Source: Candidatus Manganitrophaceae bacterium
GTDB lineage: Bacteria > Nitrospirota > Nitrospiria > SBBL01 > Manganitrophaceae
Length of the DNA stretch: 16,014 bases
Direction: 5' to 3'
NCBI GenBank assembly: GCA_004297235.1
Contig: SCUR01000461.1
Span: 1-16,014, forward strand
Both the position numbers and the translations under genes were made by a program. Below are positions 1 through 5,858 of the stretch, piece after piece. The notes beneath the pieces were generated by a model. That model worked only from the letters and a program-made list of their open reading frames with translations, did not search any database and had not been told where the DNA came from. Positions within the stretch are counted from its first letter, which is position 1. Each line of letters begins with the position of its first letter.

Positions 1-382
1 ATCCGGCCGGATCTTTTGCCCGGCGCGCGGAAGATTCGTCGACCCAGCCGGAGCCGCAGTCGCCATAGACGGCGGTGCTGCTGGTATAAATAAACCGGCT
101 CGGCGGGTTTTCCAGAAGGGCCGCGAGCGCATTGATCATGGCATACGGCAATGTGCCGTCCCGTGATCCCGACACCAGGAAATAAACCCAGTCGGCCGGG
201 GGGAATCGAAAGGGAGGTTTCAGAAGATCGAGGAAGATCGGCTCGATCCCTTCTCTCTTGAGAAGATCCATCTTCGCGGGGGTTCGCGTCGTCCCGCAGA
301 CCGAGAACCCCTTCTCGATCCAGGCTTTCGCCAGCGGTAAGCCGAGATAACCACAACCGATAATCAATACCGATCCGGTCAT
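1..382 (-). CDS. NAD(P)-binding epimerase/dehydratase-like protein (YeeZ-like extended SDR), C-terminus beyond the window
   Basis: The first 127 residues are present; the rest lies beyond base 1. The protein opens with a Rossmann strand and a dinucleotide-binding GCGYLG motif near residues 9-14, then a conserved TTR segment near residues 32-34, as in NADP-type folds. A YTSSTAVYGD segment near residue 104 is the strand carrying the active-site Ser/Thr in extended short-chain dehydrogenases. The Tyr-x-x-x-Lys motif would lie further on and cannot be seen. The pattern resembles the YeeZ group of NAD-dependent epimerase/dehydratases, cytosolic proteins acting on nucleotide sugars or similar substrates. 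The real substrate is unknown. The ATG at 380-382 is preceded by GGAGG at about 5 bases, which fixes the start. The lipoprotein gene upstream on the same strand ends 119 bases earlier, so co-transcription is possible but not shown. Confidence 0.8.
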   Translation of the reverse strand, partial: MTGSVLIIGCGYLGLPLAKAWIEKGFSVCGTTRTPAKMDLLKREGIEPIFLDLLKPPFRFPPADWVYFLVSGSRDGTLPYAMINALAALLENPPSRFIYTSSTAVYGDCGSGWVDESSARRAKDPAG

Positions 383-501
383 CCGCCTCCTTTATCGCCC
401 CGGCCCGAACGCATCGGTCCGATCGGAGCGCCGGCCTTTTTGAGGGCGCACCTTAACGCGTTTTTCGGGGAGGAACCGTCGGGCAAGAAGACTCCGATCT
501 T

Positions 502-1818
502 TTACTGGGTCGCGAGGCTCTTTACAAAGACAAAACCGTTCTCGATCCAGGCAGTATAGAGTTGCCGGCCGGAAGTTGCAAGCGCGGTGGACCAGGAAAA
601 GGAGCCGGGAATTTGATTCAACGCCGTCCCCTTCTGGGCCCATTGGCTGCCGTTCCAACTCCAGACCTCCACACGCGGCCCGCTGAAGGCAAGGGTCGGG
701 CTCGCGTCGACTCCCAACAAGGCCGGGTCCACGCCGTCTTGGGAGAGCGGCCCTCCCAGCCTCACCCACGCCTCCCCGTTCCATTGTTTCGCCTGGATCC
801 CTTCCTGTTGAAATGCGAGGGTCGGACGTTCCTGAACGAAAGCGAGGGAGAAAGCCGAGGGGTTGAAGGTCAACGGATCATTGGCCGGACCGCCGTCGGG
901 AAGCCAGCTTCCCCCCGCGTGGTGGAAGAGGGCCAATTCGATTCCCTCCGAGGAGGCATTTTGCATCAAGACGGCGAGGGAAAGATTCTGGTCGTTGGAG
1001 CCGAGGGCATATTTTCTCGGCGAGGGGGCGTCGGCGTAGTGCTCCCCGACCCCGCCGAGATCGACCCAGGCGCCGGCCCACTGTTGGACCCGCGTGCTGG
1101 CATATCGGCTGTCGCTGCAAAAGGAGTCCCACGCGAGGATCGGAACCCCCTGCCGGACTTCCAGACCGGCATTGACCGGCCCGCATTCGGATTGCGAAGA
1201 TTGAACCGCGACGGGGGCCCATCCGCTTCCCTCCCGTCTGACCAAGTGGAGAGATCTCCCCTCGATCCAGGTCAAGAAGAGTCCTTGTCCGTCGGCGGCG
1301 AGCGCCGGCAGAGAGGCCGCTTCGGCGGGGTCGGCATTCAAGGGGCCTTCCTCGTTCCATCGGGTTCCGTTCCAGAAGGCCGCATAGATTTTTCCATCTT
1401 CTTCCCAGGCGACCACAGGCGTCCCTTGCACCGTCGCCAGGGTCAGCCAGACGGCGACTCCCCGTTGTGACGCATTCACCCGCCCTCCCAAGAGTTGCCA
1501 CTTCGGAGCTTGGCTCGTTCCATTTCCTTCGGCCGGAGGTACCGAACCCTCTGCCGGAGCCGGAGCTGGCACCGGAACCGAGCTGACCGGCGTGGCGGCC
1601 GGGGTTGGATTCGTGGCCGGAACCGGCTCCGCCGGCGTGCCCGGATCGGCCGGGGTTCCTGAATCGCCCGCCGGAGGCGTTGTCCCGGTCGAGAGAGAGG
1701 CCGGTGAAACGGAGTCGTTTTGGGAATGCGCGCTCTGGCCGGAGCCGCAGGAAGCGAAAGCGAGAAGAATAAAAAGAAGTCCAATAGAATGCGTTGCAGG
1801 CTTGATAAAATCTTTCAT
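502..1818 (-). CDS. Predicted lipoprotein with proline-rich linker and beta-propeller-like repeats
   Basis: A 438-residue protein of unknown function. Residues 1-23 form a lipoprotein signal peptide: a Lys-containing start, a hydrophobic stretch, then FAS-Cys24. The -3 residue is Phe rather than the usual Leu, so the lipobox is slightly atypical. The residue after Cys24 is Gly, not Asp, consistent with outer-membrane sorting if Lol rules apply here. Residues about 45-100 are a Pro/Ala/Thr-rich low-complexity linker. Residues 107-438 carry about six or seven irregular repeats of roughly 50 residues, with recurring elements such as W..LGG, P.LAW and WNG..W. That spacing suggests a beta-propeller exposed in the periplasm or at the surface, perhaps binding protein or carbohydrate. 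No catalytic motif is recognised. GGAGG lies 7 bases before the ATG at 1816-1818. Confidence 0.82.
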   Translation of the reverse strand: MKDFIKPATHSIGLLFILLAFASCGSGQSAHSQNDSVSPASLSTGTTPPAGDSGTPADPGTPAEPVPATNPTPAATPVSSVPVPAPAPAEGSVPPAEGNGTSQAPKWQLLGGRVNASQRGVAVWLTLATVQGTPVVAWEEDGKIYAAFWNGTRWNEEGPLNADPAEAASLPALAADGQGLFLTWIEGRSLHLVRREGSGWAPVAVQSSQSECGPVNAGLEVRQGVPILAWDSFCSDSRYASTRVQQWAGAWVDLGGVGEHYADAPSPRKYALGSNDQNLSLAVLMQNASSEGIELALFHHAGGSWLPDGGPANDPLTFNPSAFSLAFVQERPTLAFQQEGIQAKQWNGEAWVRLGGPLSQDGVDPALLGVDASPTLAFSGPRVEVWSWNGSQWAQKGTALNQIPGSFSWSTALATSGRQLYTAWIENGFVFVKSLATQ

Positions 1819-1834
1819 CGTGATCCTCCACCCG

Positions 1835-1862
1835 AATATACTTCTTTCAGGTGAGAGTGCAA
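1835..1862 (-). promoter_or_regulatory. Sigma70-like promoter for the lipoprotein gene
   Basis: On the minus strand TTGCAC (1862-1857) and TATATT (1840-1835) are separated by 16 bases. Initiation about 7 bases downstream would give a leader of only about ten bases that still contains the GGAGG ribosome binding site. This is inferred from consensus matching only. Confidence 0.45.
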
Positions 1863-2060
1863 CCTATGTACCTTGTCGAAAAGAGAAACAGGGGGTGCTT
1901 TGGAGTGTTTTTCAAAAGGGACTGGCTTGCAGAGAATTGCAGATTTGGTTACCTTCTTTACATCTGAATGAATGGCCGCGTTAGAGATGTGCAAGAAATG
2001 ATCACTTTTATTCCAAGTAGAGACAACCCCGGATCGGTTGAGAATCAGGCGTGTCTGAAG

Positions 2061-2069
2061 TGCTATAAT
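2061..2069 (+). promoter_or_regulatory. Extended -10 promoter (TGCTATAAT) driving a leaderless acyl-CoA synthetase mRNA
   Basis: TATAAT at 2064-2069 is a perfect -10 box, and TG at 2061-2062 makes it an extended -10 element. The nearest -35-like hexamer, TTGAGA at 2038-2043, is 20 bases away, longer than ideal, but extended -10 promoters depend less on it. A start site 7-8 bases downstream falls on 2076-2077, exactly where the preferred ATG begins. No Shine-Dalgarno sequence precedes that ATG. Confidence 0.6.
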
Positions 2070-2076
2070 GCTCGTT

Positions 2077-4029
2077 ATGGATGAGATCATTTGGACCCCC
2101 TCGGAAGAGATGATCCGGCGGACGAACGTCTGGCGGCTGATGCAGCGGCAGGGACTCTCTTCGTATGAAGCGCTGATTCGCTGGTCCGTCGAGGATATTG
2201 GTCGATTTTGGGATGCCGTCTCTAAAGACCTTGGAATCCGATGGAGCCGGCCCTATCGCCAGGTCTACGACACCTCCGCCGGACTTCCCTGGACGAAATG
2301 GTTCATCGACGGACGGACCAATCTCGTCGCGAACTGCATCGATCGGCATCTCCCCGCCCGTGCGGGCGAGATCGCGCTGCTTTGGGAAGGGGAAGATAAG
2401 AAAGTTCGCGCCTGGACCTATGCGCAGCTTTCGCGGGAGGTCTCCCGTCTGGCCGATGCTCTTCGACGGGAAGGGATCGGCGCGGGCGACACGATCGGGA
2501 TCTACATGCCGATGTCGCTCGAGATGGCGGCGGTCCTCTATGCCGCCTTTAAGATCGGCGCGATCTGCATTCCGATCTTCTCCGGATTTGCGGCGGCGCC
2601 CCTCGCCGCCCGTCTGGCGCATGCCGAGGTGAAGATCCTCTTCACCGCCGACGGCTCGCTTCGGAGGGGAAAGGGGGTCGAGATCAAACGATCGGCCGAT
2701 GAGGCCTCCGCTCAGATCCCGACCTTACGAAAGCGGGTTGTCCTGCGCCGTCTTGGAAACGACGTCGATTGGGATCCGGCGCGCGATTGCTGGTATACCG
2801 AGTTCGTCGCGGGAAAATCGGAGCGGTTCCCAACCGAAGCGCTCGATGCCGAAGCCCCTGCGTTGATCCTCTACACCTCCGGAACCACCGGCCGGCCGAA
2901 GGGAACGGTTCACACCCACGGCGGCTGTCTGATGCAGATCGGGAAGGAGCTGGCCTACCATTTTGATGTGAAGGCGGACGATCGTTTCTTCTGGCTCACC
3001 GATATCGGCTGGATGATGGGCCCCTGGATGATCCTCGGCGTCCACCTGCAGGGAGGATGCGTCTTCCTCTACGAGGGGGCGCCGAATTACCCGACTCCCG
3101 ATCGCCTTTGGGAGATGATCGAGCGCCATCGGCTGACCCATCTCGGCATCTCTCCGACCGCCATCCGCCTTTTGATCCGGGCCGGAGATGCCCCCGTCGC
3201 GCGGCACGACCTCTCCTCACTGCGAATGCTCGGCTCGACCGGCGAGCCGTGGGATCGAGAGAGTTACCTTTGGTTCTTCGAAAAGGTCGGAAAGGGAACG
3301 CTTCCGATCATGAACATCTCCGGCGGGACGGAGATCATCGGTTGTTTCCTCGCCCCCCTTCCGATTACCCCGCTGAAGCCGTGTACCCTCCGAGGGCCGG
3401 GGCTCGGGATGGATGTCGATGTCTTCGACGACGAGGGAAAGCCGGTCCGCGGAAAGACGGGCCATCTCGTCTGCAAAAAGCCGTTTCCGTCGATGACGCG
3501 CGGGTTCTGGAAGGACCGGGATCGATATCTCGCCGTCTACTGGTCCCGCTGGCCGAATGTCTGGTTTCACGGCGACTGGGCCCGAATTGACGAAGAGGGC
3601 TATTGGTTTCTCCATGGCCGCTCGGACGATACGATGAAGATCGCCGGCCGCCGGGTCGGCCCCGCCGAGATCGAATCGGTCCTCCTCACCCATCCCGCTG
3701 TCTCCGAAGCGGCGGCGATCGGCGTTCCCGACCCCGTCAAAGGAGAGGCGATCGTCTGTCTGGTCGTATTGAAACCGGGAGAGACGGCCGATGAGCAGAC
3801 CCTCGCCGACCAGGTGACGCAAGCGATGGGGAAGGCGCTGCGTCCCCATTCGATCCGATTCGTCTCCGATCTTCCGAAAACCCGCTCCGCCAAAATCGTC
3901 CGGCGTGTCATCCGCGCGAAGCTCCTCGGCGCGCCGCTGGGCGATCTCACCTCGATCGAGAATCCTGCCGCGATTGATGAAATCGCTTGTCTATCTGAAG
4001 ATGAAATAACGGGAGGCGGGAGGCGTTAG
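2077..4029 (+). CDS. AMP-forming acyl-CoA synthetase (acetyl/propionyl-CoA synthetase-like)
   Basis: A 650-residue cytosolic ANL-superfamily enzyme that would convert a carboxylic acid, ATP and CoA to acyl-CoA, AMP and PPi. The N-terminus has the extra cap seen in acetyl-CoA synthetases. The ATP loop YTSGTTGRPKG lies near residues 264-274. The adenylate-binding GDWARIDEEGYW and hinge-region GRSDDTMKIAGRR follow near 500-530. The catalytic lysine is Lys606 in PKTRSAKIVRR, with Ala where Gly is usual before the lysine. The acyl-pocket motif reads NISGGTEI instead of the WWQTETG of true acetyl-CoA synthetases, so acetate specificity is doubtful and another short or branched acid is possible. An in-frame ATG at 2068 exists but overlaps the -10 box, so 2077 is preferred. 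The last few codons (GGGRR) fall in repeat-like DNA. Confidence 0.9.
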   Translation: MDEIIWTPSEEMIRRTNVWRLMQRQGLSSYEALIRWSVEDIGRFWDAVSKDLGIRWSRPYRQVYDTSAGLPWTKWFIDGRTNLVANCIDRHLPARAGEIALLWEGEDKKVRAWTYAQLSREVSRLADALRREGIGAGDTIGIYMPMSLEMAAVLYAAFKIGAICIPIFSGFAAAPLAARLAHAEVKILFTADGSLRRGKGVEIKRSADEASAQIPTLRKRVVLRRLGNDVDWDPARDCWYTEFVAGKSERFPTEALDAEAPALILYTSGTTGRPKGTVHTHGGCLMQIGKELAYHFDVKADDRFFWLTDIGWMMGPWMILGVHLQGGCVFLYEGAPNYPTPDRLWEMIERHRLTHLGISPTAIRLLIRAGDAPVARHDLSSLRMLGSTGEPWDRESYLWFFEKVGKGTLPIMNISGGTEIIGCFLAPLPITPLKPCTLRGPGLGMDVDVFDDEGKPVRGKTGHLVCKKPFPSMTRGFWKDRDRYLAVYWSRWPNVWFHGDWARIDEEGYWFLHGRSDDTMKIAGRRVGPAEIESVLLTHPAVSEAAAIGVPDPVKGEAIVCLVVLKPGETADEQTLADQVTQAMGKALRPHSIRFVSDLPKTRSAKIVRRVIRAKLLGAPLGDLTSIENPAAIDEIACLSEDEITGGGRR

Positions 4030-4034
4030 ATGCC

Positions 4035-4129
4035 GTGAGGCGACAAAGAAGGAAACGTAAGGCGTAAGGGGTAAAAGATTGAAAGCATTTGACCCGACCC
4101 CTCACGCCTCACGCCTAACGCCTACCGTG
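4035..4129 (+). repeat. Palindromic intergenic repeat, copy 1 (GTGAGGCG family)
   Basis: The core is a near-perfect inverted repeat: AGGCGTAAGGGGT (4060-4072) and ACCCCTCACGCCT (4097-4109), 12 of 13 positions complementary, around a 24-base A/T-rich loop. The left flank holds GTGAGGCG and AAAGAAGG; the right flank holds CACGCCTAACGCCT. A second copy lies at 11467-11565. The two copies match over the whole length, but flanks and core align in opposite senses. It behaves like a REP or MITE-like dispersed element; no transposase is nearby. Confidence 0.8.
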
Positions 4130-4144
4130 TCTTTAAGAAGTCCA

Positions 4145-4173
4145 TTGAAAAACAAAAGTTATAAATGTAAACT
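4145..4173 (+). promoter_or_regulatory. Possible sigma70 promoter for the Rieske/VOC gene pair
   Basis: TTGAAA (4145-4150) and TAAACT (4168-4173) are separated by 17 bases in an A/T-rich stretch just downstream of the palindromic repeat. Initiation near 4180 would give a leader of about 29 bases before the ATG at 4209. The -10 box matches the consensus at only four of six positions, so this is tentative. Confidence 0.4.
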
Positions 4174-4208
4174 ATCCCATTGTGTCTGCTTGGAGCGATG
4201 GAGGAAGC

Positions 4209-4799
4209 ATGTTGGCGGAGTTCGTCAAGGTGGCCCGGCTGGAGGAAATTCCGATGGAGAAAGGGAAGGTCATCGAGGTCGAGGGGAAGGAGATCGCCCT
4301 CTTTCGATCGAATGGAACGGTTTACGCCATCGATAATCTCTGCCTCCACGAGGGGGGGCCGCTGGGTCACGGCCCGGTGAAGGATGGGATCGTCACCTGC
4401 CCTTGGCATCTTTGGCGGTTCGACGTCCGGACCGGAGCGATGGTGGAGGCGCCGTCGATGAAGGTCGATTGCTTTGAAGTGAAAGTGGAGGGAGAAGAGG
4501 TCTACCTCGATGTTTCCTCTCTGACGGCTCCGCTGAAAAGAAACCGGATGATTTTAAAAAGACTGGCCGTCGGCGAGACGGCGGAGGCGCTGGCGAAAGA
4601 ATATCATCTGATCCCGGAAGAAATCGAGCGGATCGCGAAGCAGGTTCGGATCGGCGAGCGGTTGATCTGGCTGGGAGAGCTCTTCCAACGGCAGGGGGCG
4701 ATTTACAGCCAGGATCTGCTTCGAATTCCCTATCGAGATTTGGAAGGGATCTCCTACGGCGCGCAGGAAAAGCTCGACGAGCTGATTGAATTGCTTTGA
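4209..4799 (+). CDS. Rieske [2Fe-2S] ferredoxin-like protein with a C-terminal helical extension
   Basis: A 196-residue soluble protein. Residues 1-104 are a Rieske domain of the ferredoxin type found with oxygenases and nitrite reductase small subunits. The cluster ligands are Cys45-x-His47 and Cys64-x-x-His67, in CLHEGGPLGHG and CPWHLWRF. It should carry electrons to a partner enzyme, which is not identifiable here; no oxygenase large subunit is in the window. Residues 105-196 are an extension I do not recognise, mostly predicted helix, with a segment near residues 117-143 (GETAEALAKEY...PEEIERI) that reads like a helix-turn-helix. It carries no metal ligands. A GTG at 4182 is in frame but lacks a ribosome binding site; GGAGG at 4200-4204 supports the ATG at 4209. 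The VOC gene follows after 11 bases, probably in one operon. Confidence 0.85.
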   Translation: MLAEFVKVARLEEIPMEKGKVIEVEGKEIALFRSNGTVYAIDNLCLHEGGPLGHGPVKDGIVTCPWHLWRFDVRTGAMVEAPSMKVDCFEVKVEGEEVYLDVSSLTAPLKRNRMILKRLAVGETAEALAKEYHLIPEEIERIAKQVRIGERLIWLGELFQRQGAIYSQDLLRIPYRDLEGISYGAQEKLDELIELL

Positions 4800-4810
4800 G
4801 AGGAAAAGAG

Positions 4811-5227
4811 ATGTCCGAAGAGAAGAGGCCGCTCCCGCTCAGGGGATTGCGGCACCTGGCGCTGAAGGTCACCGATATCGAACGGTCGCGGCGGTTTTAC
4901 GAAGGGGTCCTCGGGATGCGCATTGTTTGGGAGCCCGATCCTGAAAATCTCTACCTGACCCTCGGTTCGGATAATTTGGCGCTTCATCAGATTGCCCCGG
5001 GAGAGACGCTGGCGTCGGAGATGGGGCAGCGTCTGGACCATTTCGGATTCATTGCCGAAAACGAGTCGATCGTCGACGCGGTTGCCCGAAAGATGCAAGC
5101 GGCGGGTGTTCCGATCGTCAAACCGGTCAAAAGACATCGCGATGGGAGCTACTCTTTTTACATGTCGGATCCGGATGGAAATGTGATTCAAATTCTCTAT
5201 GAGCCGCATATCAGCGGGGTTCCATAA
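4811..5227 (+). CDS. VOC-superfamily (glyoxalase/bleomycin-resistance fold) protein
   Basis: A 138-residue cytosolic protein with one vicinal-oxygen-chelate module of two beta-alpha-beta-beta-beta units. Candidate metal ligands are His15 (in LRHLALKV), His77 (in LDHFGF) and Glu131 (in QILYEP). The DPDGN turn near 120-124 before the last strand is typical of the fold. The family includes glyoxalase I, extradiol dioxygenases and resistance proteins. The usual first-half glutamate of glyoxalase I is not evident, so methylglyoxal activity should not be assumed. The ATG at 4811 has a purine-rich site (GAGGAAAAGAG) just upstream. A TTG in the same frame at 4796 overlaps the Rieske stop but has poorer support. 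The close spacing suggests co-expression with the Rieske protein; the shared substrate is unknown. Confidence 0.85.
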   Translation: MSEEKRPLPLRGLRHLALKVTDIERSRRFYEGVLGMRIVWEPDPENLYLTLGSDNLALHQIAPGETLASEMGQRLDHFGFIAENESIVDAVARKMQAAGVPIVKPVKRHRDGSYSFYMSDPDGNVIQILYEPHISGVP

Positions 5228-5237
5228 AGGTGAGCGA

Positions 5238-5299
5238 TTTTAAAAAATTCTTTTTTTGTATTTTCTTCTCTTGACCTCTTTTAAAAATCAGTATATATT
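5238..5299 (+). promoter_or_regulatory. Strong sigma70 promoter with A/T-rich upstream element for the HU gene
   Basis: TTGACC (5271-5276) and TATATT (5294-5299) are separated by exactly 17 bases. The stretch at 5238-5270 is almost pure A/T with long T runs, like an UP element. It may also help terminate the upstream Rieske/VOC transcript, although there is no GC stem. The expected start near 5306 leaves a leader of about 168 bases before the HU ATG. Confidence 0.7.
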
Positions 5300-5305
5300 C
5301 TCACG

Positions 5306-5473
5306 ATCTTATGTGGTGGGAGGGTGACAGGGCCCCCCTCCCGACTGAGGAGTTCATCAGTCTTAAAAGAAAGACGCGTGGCCCGCTCCGATGGTTGTCA
5401 CAGCCAAGGTATGAGGTGCCCGCCTTGGCAAGATTGGATCAATCGTACTTCTATCTATAAGGAGGATGAACGT
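5306..5473 (+). promoter_or_regulatory. Long, foldable 5' leader of the HU gene
   Basis: About 168 bases separate the inferred start site from the HU ATG. Visible stems are GGGAGGG (5318-5324) with CCCTCCC (5336-5342), GACTGA (5343-5348) with TCAGTC (5357-5362), and GCCAAGG (5403-5409) with CCTTGGC (5423-5429). In a competing fold, GTGACA (5324-5329) pairs with TGTCAC (5396-5401) and GGGCC (5330-5334) with GGCCC (5380-5384), which would break the first stem. It ends in a strong AAGGAGG ribosome binding site. I recognise no known riboswitch consensus. A regulatory role is inferred only. Confidence 0.45.
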
Positions 5474-5761
5474 ATGGCCAAAGCCATGACCAAGTCTCAG
5501 ATTGCCGATACCCTTTCGAAAAAGACCAGTCTCCCCAAAAAAACAGCGGTTCAATTTCTCGATGAGCTGGCCGGGCTTGCCTATCGGGAGGCGAAGAATA
5601 CCTTTACCCTTCCTGGAATCGGCAAGCTCGTTCTTGTGAATCGAAAGGCGAGAATGGGACGGAATCCCCAGACGGGCGAGGCGATCAAAATTCCGGCGAA
5701 GCGAGTGGTGAAATTCCGCGTTGCGAAGGCTGCAAAAGATTCGATCTTAGGTAAGAAATAG
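5474..5761 (+). CDS. HU-family histone-like DNA-binding protein
   Basis: A 95-residue basic nucleoid protein of normal family length. Residues 1-45 form the helical dimerisation part (TKSQIADTLSKKTSLPKKTA). The FTLPGIGKLVL strand follows at 44-54. The DNA-bending arm carries the family signature GRNPQTGEAIKIPA at 62-75, including the Pro that intercalates into the minor groove. The C-terminus is Lys/Ala-rich. It would bind and bend DNA as a dimer. The reading frame is open upstream to 5324, but AAGGAGG at about 8 bases before the ATG at 5474, together with family length, fixes this start. It has its own promoter and a long leader, and sits alone between an operon and a convergent hairpin. Confidence 0.95.
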   Translation: MAKAMTKSQIADTLSKKTSLPKKTAVQFLDELAGLAYREAKNTFTLPGIGKLVLVNRKARMGRNPQTGEAIKIPAKRVVKFRVAKAAKDSILGKK

Positions 5762-5768
5762 ATTTGAC

Positions 5769-5804
5769 CGGCTCCCCTCCGATAATGTCATTGGAGGGGA
5801 GCCG
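5769..5804. terminator. Bidirectional hairpin between the convergent HU and etfA genes
   Basis: CGGCTCCCCTCC (5769-5780) and GGAGGGGAGCCG (5793-5804) form a perfect 12-bp stem with a 12-base loop. It starts 8 bases after the HU stop and lies 55 bases from the etfA stop on the other strand. Neither side has a clean T run, so termination may be weak or factor-assisted. A third copy of the arm, CGGCTCCCCT, lies at 5851-5860 and overlaps the etfA stop codon. Confidence 0.65.
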
Positions 5805-5858
5805 ATTCCCTCCGATGCGTTCCTGAAAAACTCCCTCTTTTTGATATAAACGGCTCCC

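Noticed and set aside
392..784. A 130-codon minus-strand frame overlapping the 3' end of the lipoprotein gene
   Set aside because: Low-complexity Arg/Gly composition and overlap with a well-supported gene.
562..1470. A 302-codon open frame on the plus strand opposite the lipoprotein gene
   Set aside because: It is antisense to a gene with a signal peptide, ribosome binding site and repeats. Its own translation is Arg/Gly/Pro-rich with no domain, as expected of a shadow frame in GC-rich DNA.
1815..2090. A 91-codon minus-strand frame spanning the divergent promoter region
   Set aside because: It covers both inferred promoters, overlaps two gene starts, has no ribosome binding site and no recognisable feature.
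4012..4122. CRISPR-like short repeats (GGCGTGAGGCGT)
   Set aside because: Units are adjacent and palindromic, with no regular unique spacers and no cas genes.
4796..4810. TTG start for the VOC protein overlapping the Rieske stop
   Set aside because: The ATG at 4811 has a purine-rich site at suitable spacing and gives a normal VOC N-terminus.
5340..5385. Hammerhead-like CTGATGA on the minus strand of the HU leader
   Set aside because: The matching GAAA core and the three stems cannot be arranged; the motif is part of a simple GACTGA/TCAGTC hairpin.
5324..5473. An N-terminal extension of the HU protein (50 codons in frame)
   Set aside because: HU is normally about 90-95 residues, a strong ribosome binding site marks 5474, and the extension covers the structured leader.
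5306..5473. Match to a cyclic di-GMP or guanidine riboswitch in the HU leader
   Set aside because: The conserved core motifs of these classes (such as GACGCAAAGCC or paired ACGR loops) are not present; only general hairpins are seen.
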